DNA of 60,805 nucleotides from Hofstenia miamia. Its lineage: Eukaryota > Xenacoelomorpha > Acoela. The notes below the pieces were generated by a model. That model was not told the DNA's origin and made no database searches. It saw nothing but the letters and a program-made list of their open reading frames with translations. The stretch spans positions 1,227,213 to 1,288,017 of the forward strand of contig SCFE01000048.1 of NCBI GenBank assembly GCA_004352715.1. The letters are read 5' to 3'. Shown in pieces: positions 47,346-57,983 of this stretch. The position numbers and the translations under genes were made by a program. Position 1 is the first letter of the stretch. Each line of letters begins with the position of its first letter.

Positions 47346-48425
47346 TTATCTTGTAAATTATTTCGACAATTGGTCCCAAGAATAAGGAAGTAAACTTAAT
47401 GATTAAAATACAAAATCAAAATTATCTACCTTCATCTTTAGCCCATGCGGGAATACGCGGATCATCTAATGGAATATCATATGGATCTGGAAACTGCCTT
47501 TCATCATCAGGTTTATTTTTATCACATTTAGGTGTTTCCCAGTATGAAATATCTCGAATATCTAAGTTATCCCTGGTGAATGATTCAGTGAACACGGTAT
47601 CTTGTACCATCTAAATGTTCACTTTAACAAGTAATGTATTCAGATTGTAATTGTAGTTAACTATTAATCAAATTTTGTATTTTAGCATTATTACTATTTA
47701 AGTAAACTTACTTGATCGGGAGGTCTAAAATAAAAATAATTTAGCAAAATTAGTTTAATATAGCAATACAACCTTCATTCTGAAAAGTGCATTTACATGT
47801 TAGTTCAAAAAGCAGCAACAAATCTAATCAAACCTCTGCATTTTAACATTCAGGCGAACTGCAAGTAGAATCTTCTCATAATCACTATATTTCAAAAATA
47901 GTCGAGATAAACTATATTGAATAATTTACAAGATTACTACATATGAAATACCAGACAATTGGTTACCAATTGTGGAGTAATTGCTAAAACCTAAATGATT
48001 ACTTAAAAATCAATTCGTGTAAAATGAAAACGAAGGATTTCGCAACATTAAAAAAACTGCGACACTCAATTTTTTGAAGTTTAAGCCTTGTTTCCATTTT
48101 TTGGAAAGAATATGCTATTACTTGTACATATGAATAATTATATAAGAAATTATTATTGGTTGCTTTTCGTATCTATAATAAAAATTACTAACATGAATGA
48201 ATATATTGGTTTCAATTGCCGATATGGAATATCATAACCAAGATTGAAGTATCGACTTAAAACTGCAATTTGTCTTAGCACATCAAGCCCTGAACGGCTT
48301 ACAGGAGTATTTTCATTTTCAAAAATTCTTCTTTCAAGGTAATCCTCGATTCGCGAAAATACTGTTCGCAGTAAATTTTCTCTCTCGGCATCTACGGCTT
48401 TTTGTAGTTCTTCCATGGTTGTCAT
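45086..48425 (-). CDS. Four-exon gene, 228-aa Lys/Pro-tailed protein, with a 13-nt microexon
   Basis: Exons on the reverse strand: 48438-48193 (coding from ATG at 48425), 47724-47712 (13 nt), 47610-47430 and 45345-45086. All introns are GT-AG: /gttagt, tattttag/.../gtaagt, acatttag/.../gtagat, gttgtttag/. Phases chain exactly: AT + A gives Ile, then CCT CCC GAT CAA from the microexon, and G + AG gives Glu at the last join. The product begins MTTMEELQKAVDAERENLLR (helical), has a Pro/Asp-rich middle (PYDIPLDDPRIPAWAKDE), a basic RRRRGSSGLWHG block, and ends in a tail of alternating Lys and Pro. No signal peptide or transmembrane segment. The second ATG (48416) has an ideal ACCATGG context and would give 225 aa. 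An acceptor at 48439 implies a further 5' exon, coding or not. The family is not recognised; the tail recalls microtubule-associated proteins, which is speculation. Confidence 0.75.
45346..45895. other. Intron sequence, no separate gene seen
   Basis: Lies in the last intron of the four-exon gene; AT-rich, with nothing supportable except a TA run at about 45898-45912. Confidence 0.5.
45905..46102 (+). pseudogene. Non-LTR RT C-terminal fragment inside the intron
   Basis: DSFTFNSCALWNILDVTTKM then NYKHFKKKIKNFLLKKQ and a stop at 46100-46102. This is the standard end of jockey/CR1-like RT proteins (S-F-x-F-x-x-x-x-L-W-N-x-L, then F-K-K-x-L-K-x-x-L-L). It is antisense to the host gene. Confidence 0.6.
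46022..46432. repeat. Local repeat, second copy of 44603-45014
   Basis: Ends at the single N at 46433, consistent with an assembly overlap placed twice. It includes a TA run at 46139-46165. Confidence 0.85.
46855..47167 (+). mobile_element. 3' end of non-LTR retrotransposon with TTATC tail (copy 3)
   Basis: RT end VAIRT, stop, NSLPKQNFEKLKSFKKHLKF (the stop replaces the Trp of W-N-S-L-P, TGG to TGA). Then the same 3' UTR as 41740-41930, ending in cttatcttatcttt. Located in the last intron of the four-exon gene. Confidence 0.75.
47302..47343. repeat. (TA)n microsatellite
   Basis: About 42 bp of uninterrupted TA in the last intron. Confidence 0.95.
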
Positions 48426-48438
48426 GTCTTCGATTGAA

Positions 48439-51400
48439 CTAAGTTTAATTGAAATTGCAGCAAATATACACAATTTCCCTCCTTAGCTCTTACGAATTAG
48501 CAGGAAATCGAAAACTTTTGTAATTATGAAGTTCTAAACATTGTATGAATTTGTTGAAAATATCGTCATGTCTCCTTAAAATTTTCAGCAAGTTCTATAA
48601 ATGTAAAATGATGGAAGTGGGTACACATTTTCCCACAAAATCCAACACACATCCGAAGCGTTCGTCTCAAACCATCTCCCCACACCCTCAACGAACAACA
48701 ATCATATCCGCATGGAAGTAGATTTGTTATACCAATAATCGCCCCTTTACATAGAAACTTATTTTTCTCATTGAAAAGCAATTTATAATTTAAAATTGAG
48801 CACCGCGCAGCATGCTTATCATTCATTTCTACAATTTTTATCATTAAATAGAATTCAGTGCATGTATAGGACATGAACACAACACTGAAATATCAGTTTA
48901 TCGCGTTCCACATGTAGAAAATACAATACTTGGTATTTCATCTAAAATTTCATTCTATTAACACATTAACAATAATTTATTTATAATTGAATCTTGCCAT
49001 GCAAAGCAGTTAGGACAAAAAATAAATATTAATAAAAGGAAAAGAGCTGCCTTTGAAAGATATTCTACATTTAAATGCAGAATTTTAGAAATGAGATAAG
49101 AGCTGAAACTTGAAATAAGAAGAATATGACAATAGATTTTATGAAGATAATGGAGTATAAAATTCGTAGGAAAAATTTTTTGATAAAAAAATTGACTGTG
49201 AAAATCGAGTTGTAAATTCTGAGAAAATGAAATAGGATTGGAGGGGAGAATTTTAGATAGTCAAAGATATCGAAGTCGTATCGTCCTTGAGTAGTTTATG
49301 AGAAATATTAACCAAGAAATTTTAGATAAAGAATGATTGGAAGAAGTTTCAAATTTAGTAAAAAACTTAAGAAAGAATTTCGACAAGAAAATATCCACCA
49401 CGACCTGGTTAGATTATGTAGAATCATCCTCCTGGCCATTTTGCATAAATTATTCTTACATTGCTTTGAGTAGGTGTAATTATAATTATTCGTAAGTTGA
49501 AATTTTTCCTTTTTCAACAATTTGGAATAAAGTAATATAATTTCTTGGTTTTTTATGTACTTAGCGCCAAATTTAAGTATAAATATATACATATTCTCCC
49601 TCTTTAGCTGTTGTTGAATACTAATTAAATTTGGTTGAATTTGGTGACAAATTCAACGTGTTAATTGCAAATTCAACCAAACTTCAACGTTGTTGCAACC
49701 AAAATTGTTTATTGGATTATCTTAAACCAAAATCAACCAAGAGCGATTCGTCCTCAATTTTTTGTGAAACAATTAGGCAACATGTACTTGCTTTTTAGAA
49801 AATATTTTTAGGGGTAATGGATGTGCCATACTGCAAGAAATTTAGGGAACCATTTCATTAAAGCTATCTAGAGGCTTGGAAGCTCATTATGTAGTTTCCT
49901 TCACACCGGAAAGTTTTAAGGATAAATTAGTAAACGTTTCGCATTTTTGAAGGTTAAACGTAATTAAAATTCTGAAAAAATGCATAAGTATATTCATTTT
50001 TAGAAATTGTTGTCCAAATATTTTCAAAGAAAAACTTTCTATGTTATAGAATAGCAAAGTAATTTGAATAAGCTTCCAACATCGAATGTAAGAAGGTCAT
50101 GTTATTTAATGCGTGGCCTCCCATAATAACCTAATTTATTTCACAATATTTAAAGAAAATTAAAATATTCAAATATATTCTTTCAGTAAGTGTGTGGCCT
50201 TGACAAGTGTTTTATCAAGAAATTGGAAAGCTACAAACATTCAATCTAAGTTAGGTTAAAAGTCAATTTTAATGTATTATTAAAAACCATTACTAGAGGC
50301 AGTCGTTTACAAATTTTAACAAAATCATGGTAATAATAATTGAAATTTCCCTTAAATTGCAATTTAGTTTTTGGGAACTTGATAATTTATATTCAAAACA
50401 TCAACAATGGACGAAGATGGGTCTTCACTTTGGTGTACTCTCAACATTGAACCATTAAATTTTTTAAATGTGATTAAAATTTTAAATATGACTCTGACTA
50501 TATTTTTAGTGGTTGGTTGGATCAAATAATTCTGAACCAACACTACTTTTACTTGAAATTGAATAATTAACTATGTCTCTAGTACTGGTCAAAGTCCAAA
50601 GGATAACTCAATTAAGGCACTCGTGTATTTCTTTAATCATAAAAAAATATGCATTGCATTTTATATTCAAAACGATTGTGTAGTTGACGGAAATCTATAG
50701 TAGTAGTATAAAACCGAACGTACTACATTGATATTTAACCTTCGTGGGCATATCTATGATGTAATTGTGTACTTTGGCCATCTGTGTATCTCTGACGTCA
50801 TTGGAATATATTCTGTTTTGTGTTGGCAAACATATTTGTTTGCAGTGTATTGTTTAAAATGTTGCCAATTTTTTTATACATATTACATAAATAATTTTCA
50901 AAATCCCATGAGATTAGGATTGTTGCAATCTATTGTTAAAATGTAATAATTTTTCGGTGCATATTATATATTCATTTTTTAAAAACCATCGAAATTCTAT
51001 ATGCAAAAAAATTCACGTTTTTGGAATTATACTTTATTGCTAAATTTCTTCAGTAAAAGTCATAATTAATAAGTATTCTCAAACAAAAATATTCTTTTAA
51101 TATTGAGAAAAATAAATACGTTTCACAGACGATCCACATGACAATTGCAAAAATAAAAACTTTTTTAAATAATATAAACGATATATATTTCCAAGTAAAA
51201 ATGATTTTTAAATTAAATACATGCTTCCACAGATGCATGCTCTCACCATACAGAAAAAACAAACATTTAAAGATAATAAATTTATTTACAAAGAAAATAT
51301 GAAATGCACTACTAAATGATAAAGTTCATATATGAATTTCATCTACAGTTCAATGAACAATGATAATATTCGTCAAACCTTCATGTTGGGATGGGAATGC

Positions 51401-51876
51401 TGTAGGAAACATACGCAATGTGTATTTGCATTTGAACGTTATGAATTTCACACAGTAGTATCTAAATTAACGATTAATAAACACGTCAAATGAGGTGATA
51501 GATCACAGTATAAAACATATGACTATTAAATGTTTAAACAAATTCAATGAAAAATGTGTATTAACAAACAAACGACGTTTTTTATATAATAAAGTATATA
51601 ATAAATTTAACACCAGACATTAAATTTGCAGCAATTCATTAAAATAGAATTGATTTATGTTTTTAAAAGAAATATCTGTAAAACTAACTAGAAATAATAT
51701 TGCAAAAAAGCGTTAAGAATCAAAACAATATCTGAAATTTAATTATAAAAATAGCTTACAAAAAGTTTGAAATCTTTCTTTCATCAATGTGAAATTCTGT
51801 TAATCCGCTCTATGTATACAGTTGCACTTCTTCACAGATAATGTCAACATTACATAGTTTTATCTATTACCATTGT
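48439..51876. other. No gene called; hairpin at 49630-49681
   Basis: Presumed 5' flank or first intron of the four-exon gene, then AT-rich DNA. TTTGGTTGAATTTG at 49630-49643 pairs perfectly with CAAATTCAACCAAA at 49668-49681, and the spacer holds a further CAAATTCAAC. I found no supported exon; a 104-codon reverse frame at 48566-48880 is Cys-rich but lacks splice or domain support. Confidence 0.5.
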
Positions 51877-52443
51877 TCAAATGTCAAAATGTAACAAATT
51901 ATAAATAACCGATTTGAACAAGTGGGTATGTCCCGCAAGTTCTCTTCTTGCTGAATTAGGGATATGTTTCGAATAATAATGAGGCAATCCATTGAAAATA
52001 GTAGGTATAGCGTTACATTTTAATTTTCGAAAAGGTAGAGGCTTACCCATTGTCTTTTTGCTGACGCTTGAATAAATAAAATCTTCCTCTTCAAAATGCA
52101 AAGAACATACGACACTTTCTTTTGTTGGAATGAATTCTTCTCTGCGTAAATTCTTTATCCACTCTCTTCTAACAGCTTCATCTTTTGGGAATCGATGGAC
52201 TGAGACATCTTGGTATTGAGGATCATTTTTTACACTGGCATAACCCGTTTTGCATGAAACAGCACAGCAATGACGTGGAATATATGCAAATAGTGAATAG
52301 CGCGTGTACAGTGTACAATGACAACGAAAGAAACAATTTGCAGGTAACGAGCAGCAAGAATAAATACCCATTTTATCCGCTTGATGGCCGTAAGACCCCG
52401 TTTCGCCAATCTGTTCGCAAAAATGCGTCAGTTTCCAATCCAT
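51877..52443 (-). CDS. THAP-domain protein (partial gene model)
   Basis: A 188-codon reverse frame from ATG at 52443. A THAP zinc-binding domain spans about residues 57-150: PRHCCAVSC (Cys60 and Cys64), the conserved FP pair in VHRFPKDE (85-86), the invariant Trp in REWIKNL (95), VVCSLHFEEEDF (Cys113 and His116), and the closing AVPTIF box as NAIPTIF. THAP proteins bind DNA and act in transcription, or belong to P-element-like transposases. THAP domains normally start at the protein N-terminus with MPxxC; here the residue is IPRHC inside a longer Cys-rich leader, so the true start may come from a separate exon or the leader may be spurious. The tail after the AVPTIF box is short with no coiled coil or transposase domain, so the gene is probably spliced or truncated. 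Confidence 0.8.
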   Translation of the reverse strand: MDWKLTHFCEQIGETGSYGHQADKMGIYSCCSLPANCFFRCHCTLYTRYSLFAYIPRHCCAVSCKTGYASVKNDPQYQDVSVHRFPKDEAVRREWIKNLRREEFIPTKESVVCSLHFEEEDFIYSSVSKKTMGKPLPFRKLKCNAIPTIFNGLPHYYSKHIPNSARRELAGHTHLFKSVIYNLLHFDI

Positions 52444-52832
52444 CTCCTATTTAGTAATCCATGGTACTGCCCAGCTTTGATAACCACATTGATCTACTTG
52501 AGCAAGTTGTTGACCAACTCTGTACATGACTGAAAAATAACGTTCTTTGAGGAGTATTTCTTACACAGACATAAATTGTATCTCTTTTTGATGTTTAAAG
52601 GAATTTTCTTAATTTGATTGCCAATTCAATACTCACATGCATCGTATGATATAAATTATGCATATCTCACATACCCATTTTGACAAAACTAGGAGTTCTG
52701 GATACCATGACGTTTGTTTAATGCGCAGGCTGTTTTCGGTTTCTATCTAACAACCTTTTTAAGGAAAAGTCGCAATAATTCATTTTTTATCTCAAAATAT
52801 TTAAATTGTACATTTTGAGTAAGGGTCGTATA
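52444..52832. other. No gene seen
   Basis: AT-rich flank between the THAP frame and the hAT-like MITE. Confidence 0.5.
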
Positions 52833-53198
52833 CAGACTTATCAACGAGCCGAAATTTCTGAGCTCGGCTCGGCTCGTTTTAATTTTGAGTAAATTCGGTC
52901 GGCTCGCCAATTAAATCTTTCAATGAGGCTTGTTTCAGCTCAATATTTTTTTTTAAAAATATTGCACTCTCAGAATTGTTTACAGGGCTCTTCCCATTAT
53001 TTATTAAACATTTCTAAAATTAGATTATAAGAAAGGCATATTGAATGAAAAAATGAGAAAAATCTGCATAATTAAATTAACAAGCACTACTATAAATTTG
53101 CTTTGTTTAAAAACGGCTCGTTTTGGGATCGTTATATATCCAATACTCTGCTCAAGCTCGGCTCGGCTCGTTAGAAGCTCGGCTCGTTGACAAGTCTG
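52833..53198. mobile_element. hAT-like MITE, copy 2 (CAGACTTATCAACGAGCC ends)
   Basis: Ends CAGACTTATCAACGAGCC (52833-52850) and the complement of CAGACTTGTCAACGAGCC at 53181-53198. Flanks GTCGTATA (52825-52832) and GTCGAATA (53199-53206) match at 7 of 8 bases, a hAT-size target duplication. The subterminal regions are packed with GCTCGGCTCG units. Interior similar to copy 1 at 3803-4373 (same gaaaggcat and atttattaaacatttct wording), in the opposite orientation. No coding capacity. Confidence 0.9.
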
Positions 53199-53206
53199 GT
53201 CGAATA

Positions 53207-54395
53207 TCATATGTATGAGTTTCCTGTTAGTGTACCCCTGTCTAGCACCCATGTTTTCTATCCAGCGCCCTCCTTAGTGAAGTTGTTTGGATTTTTTGAA
53301 AAAAGTTTGCCAAGAAGGTTAGAGTTGTTTCAGAATCAATATTGAGGTTATCGGTTGGTAAATGCTTGCAACTCGAAAATGTTGAAATTATGTCTCTTAA
53401 TGTTTATAATTTCATGTATGTAATGTAATCTTGTTTTTTTAGATTTGGCTACTGATTTAATATTTATGAAAAAATCTTTATGAAACCTTTCTCAATTAGG
53501 AGACTTTTGCAAAATATATTATCTAACATTTTTAGTTTTTACGTTCAAAAATTTATATATGATGCTAACATTAAATAATTTATTTTTTTGCCTGAAGGAA
53601 TAATGTCAATTACTTTAAAAATAATAAATTATGCAGCCATACAAAGCATTATAGAAATATGACAAAACTGTCTTTAAACTTTGATCTGTTCAATAAATGG
53701 TTAATAAGTTGTTCAATTATTGATTACTTAGAGAAAGTCACAAAAGAGGCTCTTCTTAAAAATTATTAAATTAGAAAGATTGCACTGGAAAAACAGGTGT
53801 TGCATTTTTTAAGTTACAGTCCATTAATACTATTATTTCCTGGGGAAGGGCGTTGCATTTCGAATTTATAGGAAATCAGCTATTTTGTACAAGAAATCCA
53901 CGACTAAAACCAATTTCCGTCCTTTCTTTTACTTAATGAAATTTTTAATTCAAACTATTTAAGATGTATTATTGGGGAATTGTCCCAAATAATTTCTTGT
54001 AATTATATGCATGTGATATAAGTTCGATAAAACCATATCTGACAAAAAAATAAATTTTGAAATTTGGAATATTTTTAGTTTTAACTCAAAAGCGTTTGGC
54101 TGTACAAATGCTTTGCGTAAACTCATTGAAAATCAAATTATTTAGTAACAGCTACGACATTGTTTCCCAGGGATGGAACCTGCAACCGGTCAGCGGGTGC
54201 CCCGAAATTACCGGCCTCCAAGTAAAAGCAGTAATTTTGCGTTTCAAAATTAAAAAATATTTCTTGATTTATCTGATAAAAAATGGTTATTTTGCTTTTT
54301 TGGGAGAAATCCAAAGTTTAGAAAAAAATTATGGTTTCAACAGGCTACAATTAGAATAGTAATAAAATATCTTTCACTACAATATACAATCTCGA
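53207..54395. other. No gene seen
   Basis: AT-rich. At 54168-54230 there is a GC-richer patch (cagggatggaacctgcaacc, gtgccccgaaa) resembling the end of a hAT-like element, but no partner end was found. Confidence 0.45.
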
Positions 54396-54662
54396 CACCC
54401 TTTCCAGATTTAATTCAGAAACTTATAATACATATTCAGAAATTTGCATTTGATATTCAGATATAATTAAATTACGAATATCAAATGTAAATTTTTGAAT
54501 GTGAAGCCGCATTTCTGAATATGAAATGCAAATTTCTGAATCTGAAACTCTATTTCTGAATATGAAATGTAAATTTCTGAATATGAAGCTGCATTTCTGA
54601 ATGTCAGATGTTAACTTCTGAAAATTAATTTTAAATTTTTGAATAAATTTTTGAAAATGGTG
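54396..54662. mobile_element. Iteron MITE related to the 42.5 kb transposon
   Basis: Left end CACCCTTTCCAGATTTAAT, nearly identical to the left end of the element at 42532. The right end read inward, CACCATTTTC, is followed outward by TA. The body is a tandem series of about 20-bp units of the type TTTCTGAATATGAAATG, in the same arrangement as the GTAATATAGAA units of the larger element but with a different core. No coding sequence. The TA at the right and GA at the left suggest a TA target with one mutation. Confidence 0.75.
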
Positions 54663-55205
54663 TAGGCTAATTTTACTATACATTTACTTGTTCTGCTTTC
54701 TGATTGTTTATTTTTAGGTACAATTTGCTCTGGATCTAACAAATAATTTATCAAAAGGAAAATTAAATTTGTCGGACTTACACTTGAAAATCTAAGAAAC
54801 TTTCTAAAAATAAAGCGGGTTGAACACTCGCATTTTTCTAATATTTGAAATACACTCAAAACAAATTTGAAAGACTTTCATTTGCAAGCATATTCAAATG
54901 GCTTCTAAGAGTTCAAAACTCCCTACTAGAGAAGTATTTGTATGGCATTAGCAGAAAAAATGTATGTGTTCACATATATATTTTTTAATATTAAATAGAT
55001 TTCGCTAACTACCACAGCAGCGTAAACCATAAACTAATTATATAATGCTAGTCTCAGTTTTATATATTTTAACTATCACACAAACATATACTAATTAGAC
55101 CAACTAAAGCATTCACAATTTAAGCTTACTGAAAAATGAAAAACTGATGTGACATAATCTATCAAGACTATCATGATTGGTCAGGATGAGAGGAAAAGAA
55201 TGAAG
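54663..55205. other. No gene seen
   Basis: AT-rich flank up to the gap that hides the 5' half of the GPCR. Confidence 0.5.
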
Positions 55206-56205
55206 NNNNNNNNNNNNNNNNNNNNNNNNNNNNNNNNNNNNNNNNNNNNNNNNNNNNNNNNNNNNNNNNNNNNNNNNNNNNNNNNNNNNNNNNNNNNNNN
55301 NNNNNNNNNNNNNNNNNNNNNNNNNNNNNNNNNNNNNNNNNNNNNNNNNNNNNNNNNNNNNNNNNNNNNNNNNNNNNNNNNNNNNNNNNNNNNNNNNNNN
55401 NNNNNNNNNNNNNNNNNNNNNNNNNNNNNNNNNNNNNNNNNNNNNNNNNNNNNNNNNNNNNNNNNNNNNNNNNNNNNNNNNNNNNNNNNNNNNNNNNNNN
55501 NNNNNNNNNNNNNNNNNNNNNNNNNNNNNNNNNNNNNNNNNNNNNNNNNNNNNNNNNNNNNNNNNNNNNNNNNNNNNNNNNNNNNNNNNNNNNNNNNNNN
55601 NNNNNNNNNNNNNNNNNNNNNNNNNNNNNNNNNNNNNNNNNNNNNNNNNNNNNNNNNNNNNNNNNNNNNNNNNNNNNNNNNNNNNNNNNNNNNNNNNNNN
55701 NNNNNNNNNNNNNNNNNNNNNNNNNNNNNNNNNNNNNNNNNNNNNNNNNNNNNNNNNNNNNNNNNNNNNNNNNNNNNNNNNNNNNNNNNNNNNNNNNNNN
55801 NNNNNNNNNNNNNNNNNNNNNNNNNNNNNNNNNNNNNNNNNNNNNNNNNNNNNNNNNNNNNNNNNNNNNNNNNNNNNNNNNNNNNNNNNNNNNNNNNNNN
55901 NNNNNNNNNNNNNNNNNNNNNNNNNNNNNNNNNNNNNNNNNNNNNNNNNNNNNNNNNNNNNNNNNNNNNNNNNNNNNNNNNNNNNNNNNNNNNNNNNNNN
56001 NNNNNNNNNNNNNNNNNNNNNNNNNNNNNNNNNNNNNNNNNNNNNNNNNNNNNNNNNNNNNNNNNNNNNNNNNNNNNNNNNNNNNNNNNNNNNNNNNNNN
56101 NNNNNNNNNNNNNNNNNNNNNNNNNNNNNNNNNNNNNNNNNNNNNNNNNNNNNNNNNNNNNNNNNNNNNNNNNNNNNNNNNNNNNNNNNNNNNNNNNNNN
56201 NNNNN
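55206..56205. other. Assembly gap, 1000 N
   Basis: Placeholder. It removes the N-terminus through transmembrane helix 3 of the receptor that resumes at 56206. Confidence 0.95.
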
Positions 56206-56751
56206 CTCGCAATTGGTGCACCAGTTTGGTTTAGACAATATAGTAAGCCTAACCTAGCATACAAAGGATGTTTTGGGGTTGCTTCCTTAACCTATTTTGG
56301 ATTTGGTCTTCATTTATACATGAATGACATCGTTGATGGTGTTTGCACTTACTCCGTTAGCCCGAAATTTGTGTACTACTTTTTTGTTATTGGACTTATG
56401 ATTATTGTAACGTCGATCCCTATTATTATTATCTGTATCACTAATGTGTTTTTTATATACAAGTTACGAATTCACAAGAACAAGAATGACAGTGAACGCC
56501 GCTTAACGAAGATGTTACTCACATCGAGTCTTGCGTTTATGATTTTAATGATTGCGGCTGCATCTTGCGTCGTATATTCATACTATGCCACTCCATCGAC
56601 TGCGAAGGACGTTGCTTTTATAACATTTATCCAAAAATGTGCTGAAATTTTCGCGATAACGAATTCCTCAATGAATTTCATTTTTTATATTGTGAGTGGG
56701 CCTTTATTCAAAAACGCCTTTATTCGTTTAGTAAAGCAAACATTTGCGTAA
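56206..56751 (+). CDS. Class A (rhodopsin-like) GPCR, 3' half
   Basis: Open from the gap to a TAA at 56749-56751, 181 codons. The first visible residues, LAIGAPVWFRQY, correspond to the stretch right after the DRY motif, so DRY lies inside the gap. Then come TM4 (residues 21-38), an extracellular loop 2 Cys in GVCTYSVS, TM5 (about 55-88, ending IYKLR), a short intracellular loop 3 (HKNKNDSERRLTK), TM6 (about 102-128), TM7 ending NSSMNFIFYIVSG and helix 8 PLFKNAFIRL. NPxxY is NFIFY, and the CWxP box of TM6 is absent (AAASC). The layout resembles invertebrate peptide or chemosensory receptors; the ligand is unknown. Single exon over the visible part, with AATAAA at 56844-56849 as a plausible poly(A) signal. 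The reading is intact, so the gene is probably functional. Confidence 0.85.
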   Translation, partial: LAIGAPVWFRQYSKPNLAYKGCFGVASLTYFGFGLHLYMNDIVDGVCTYSVSPKFVYYFFVIGLMIIVTSIPIIIICITNVFFIYKLRIHKNKNDSERRLTKMLLTSSLAFMILMIAAASCVVYSYYATPSTAKDVAFITFIQKCAEIFAITNSSMNFIFYIVSGPLFKNAFIRLVKQTFA

Positions 56752-57021
56752 ATTTGAAAGTATTAACTTTATTAATCATCCGTATACCACAGTTTAAATA
56801 CAATTTGTCAATATTTTTAATAATCCAAAAATCTATCATCTAAAATAAATTGGAAATATTTTATGTTTCTATTTTTATTATATTTTTGTTTTTCTTTATC
56901 TTGCAATGACTGAGTTCTTAACTTTGCTTCATTATATTGTCTTAAAATTTGTTCTGTAATAATATTTTTAATTAATTTATGCGGATAACCAATATTTTCA
57001 AAATTTTGTACAATGTATCAN
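56752..57021. other. 3' flank of the GPCR, AT-rich
   Basis: Contains the putative AATAAA at 56844. Ends at a single N (57021). Confidence 0.5.
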
Positions 57022-57485
57022 ACAAAATTGTTCTATATGCATTTGACAAGTTTATGTGGTAGCTGCAATACTTGAAATAGGATTAACGGTTTTGTTTGTT
57101 TAGCCGTAAATGTCGAAATAACTATATCCACTGTTTAGAAAATGATCATAAAAGCTTTTAGAGGTTGCTATTGATACATTTTCAAAACGATAAATTTTTA
57201 TGTAACAGCTTTGCTGGCATTAGATAAGAGAATGCTATAATTAATTCTTACAAAGCATTTTCTGTTAGCATAAATTGTAAATTTTAATTTCGCTGGCATA
57301 TAATTTTTCAAATTAGAGATAAATTGATCCGTTAGATGGCTACAACATTTACAAAAACGATGTTATCAATTTCTCCATATGGGTAAGTTTGAATTTAAAT
57401 CAATCGGAAAAAAAATTTCTTCTAACACTAAAATTGATTGTAACCTCAAAACTGCATTTCACTTCAGCTTAATTTCACATTACGA
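57022..57485. repeat. 464-bp local repeat, matches 57984-58447
   Basis: Offset 962 with no difference seen. Bounded by single Ns at 57021 and 57486. Non-coding. Looks like an overlapping contig inserted twice. Confidence 0.9.
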
Positions 57486-57591
57486 NATTAAATTAATCAG
57501 TTCAAAAATTAGGTTAACTTATTCAAAGGTGAAACTAACCTAATTTAGATGTTTTTATTGATGCAAACTCTAAAAATCAATCATGACCTGC

Positions 57592-57714
57592 CAGGGGTGT
57601 CCGCGGGTCATGCAGGTCACAGGTCGCAGCTCAGAAATGAGCAGTCCACGAGTCAAATTGCTGCGGGTCATGGAGGGTCACGAGGCAAGTACAAGTCACC
57701 CGTGAACACCCCTA
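57592..57714. mobile_element. Short GC-rich hAT-like MITE candidate
   Basis: Left end CAGGGGTGTCCGCGGGTCA; right end read inward, TAGGGGTGTTCACGGGTGA, an inverted repeat of about 18 bp with three mismatches. The interior has repeated GGTCA(T/C) units. CAGGGGTG ends are typical of hAT-like MITEs, but the 8-bp flanks do not match. Confidence 0.55.
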
Positions 57715-57983
57715 CCAGAGACACATCTCAAAGTGACCAATTTTGACCGAGGTAATTAAGAGTGACCAGATCTTGTTCATGATAAGCCCGGTCCTGGTCC
57801 GCTAGTAAGTGCCAATGACTTCCATCTGTTTCTTCTAGTGAATGTTTGTAATCTGCAGTTTGAATATGCATAAAATGATTGATTTCAATATTCCGCTAGA
57901 CAAATTATTTATTTTTATGAATAGCCTCATTCTTAAATGTAATTTTCACGCAAACTCAAATAAAGCAAGATAGTTTACAGTAT
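57715..57983. other. No gene seen
   Basis: Short AT-rich linker between the MITE candidate and the repeated segment. Confidence 0.5.

Noticed and set aside
54166-54230. CAGGGATGGAACCTGCAACC as a hAT-like end
   Set aside because: No matching inverted end within several kb.
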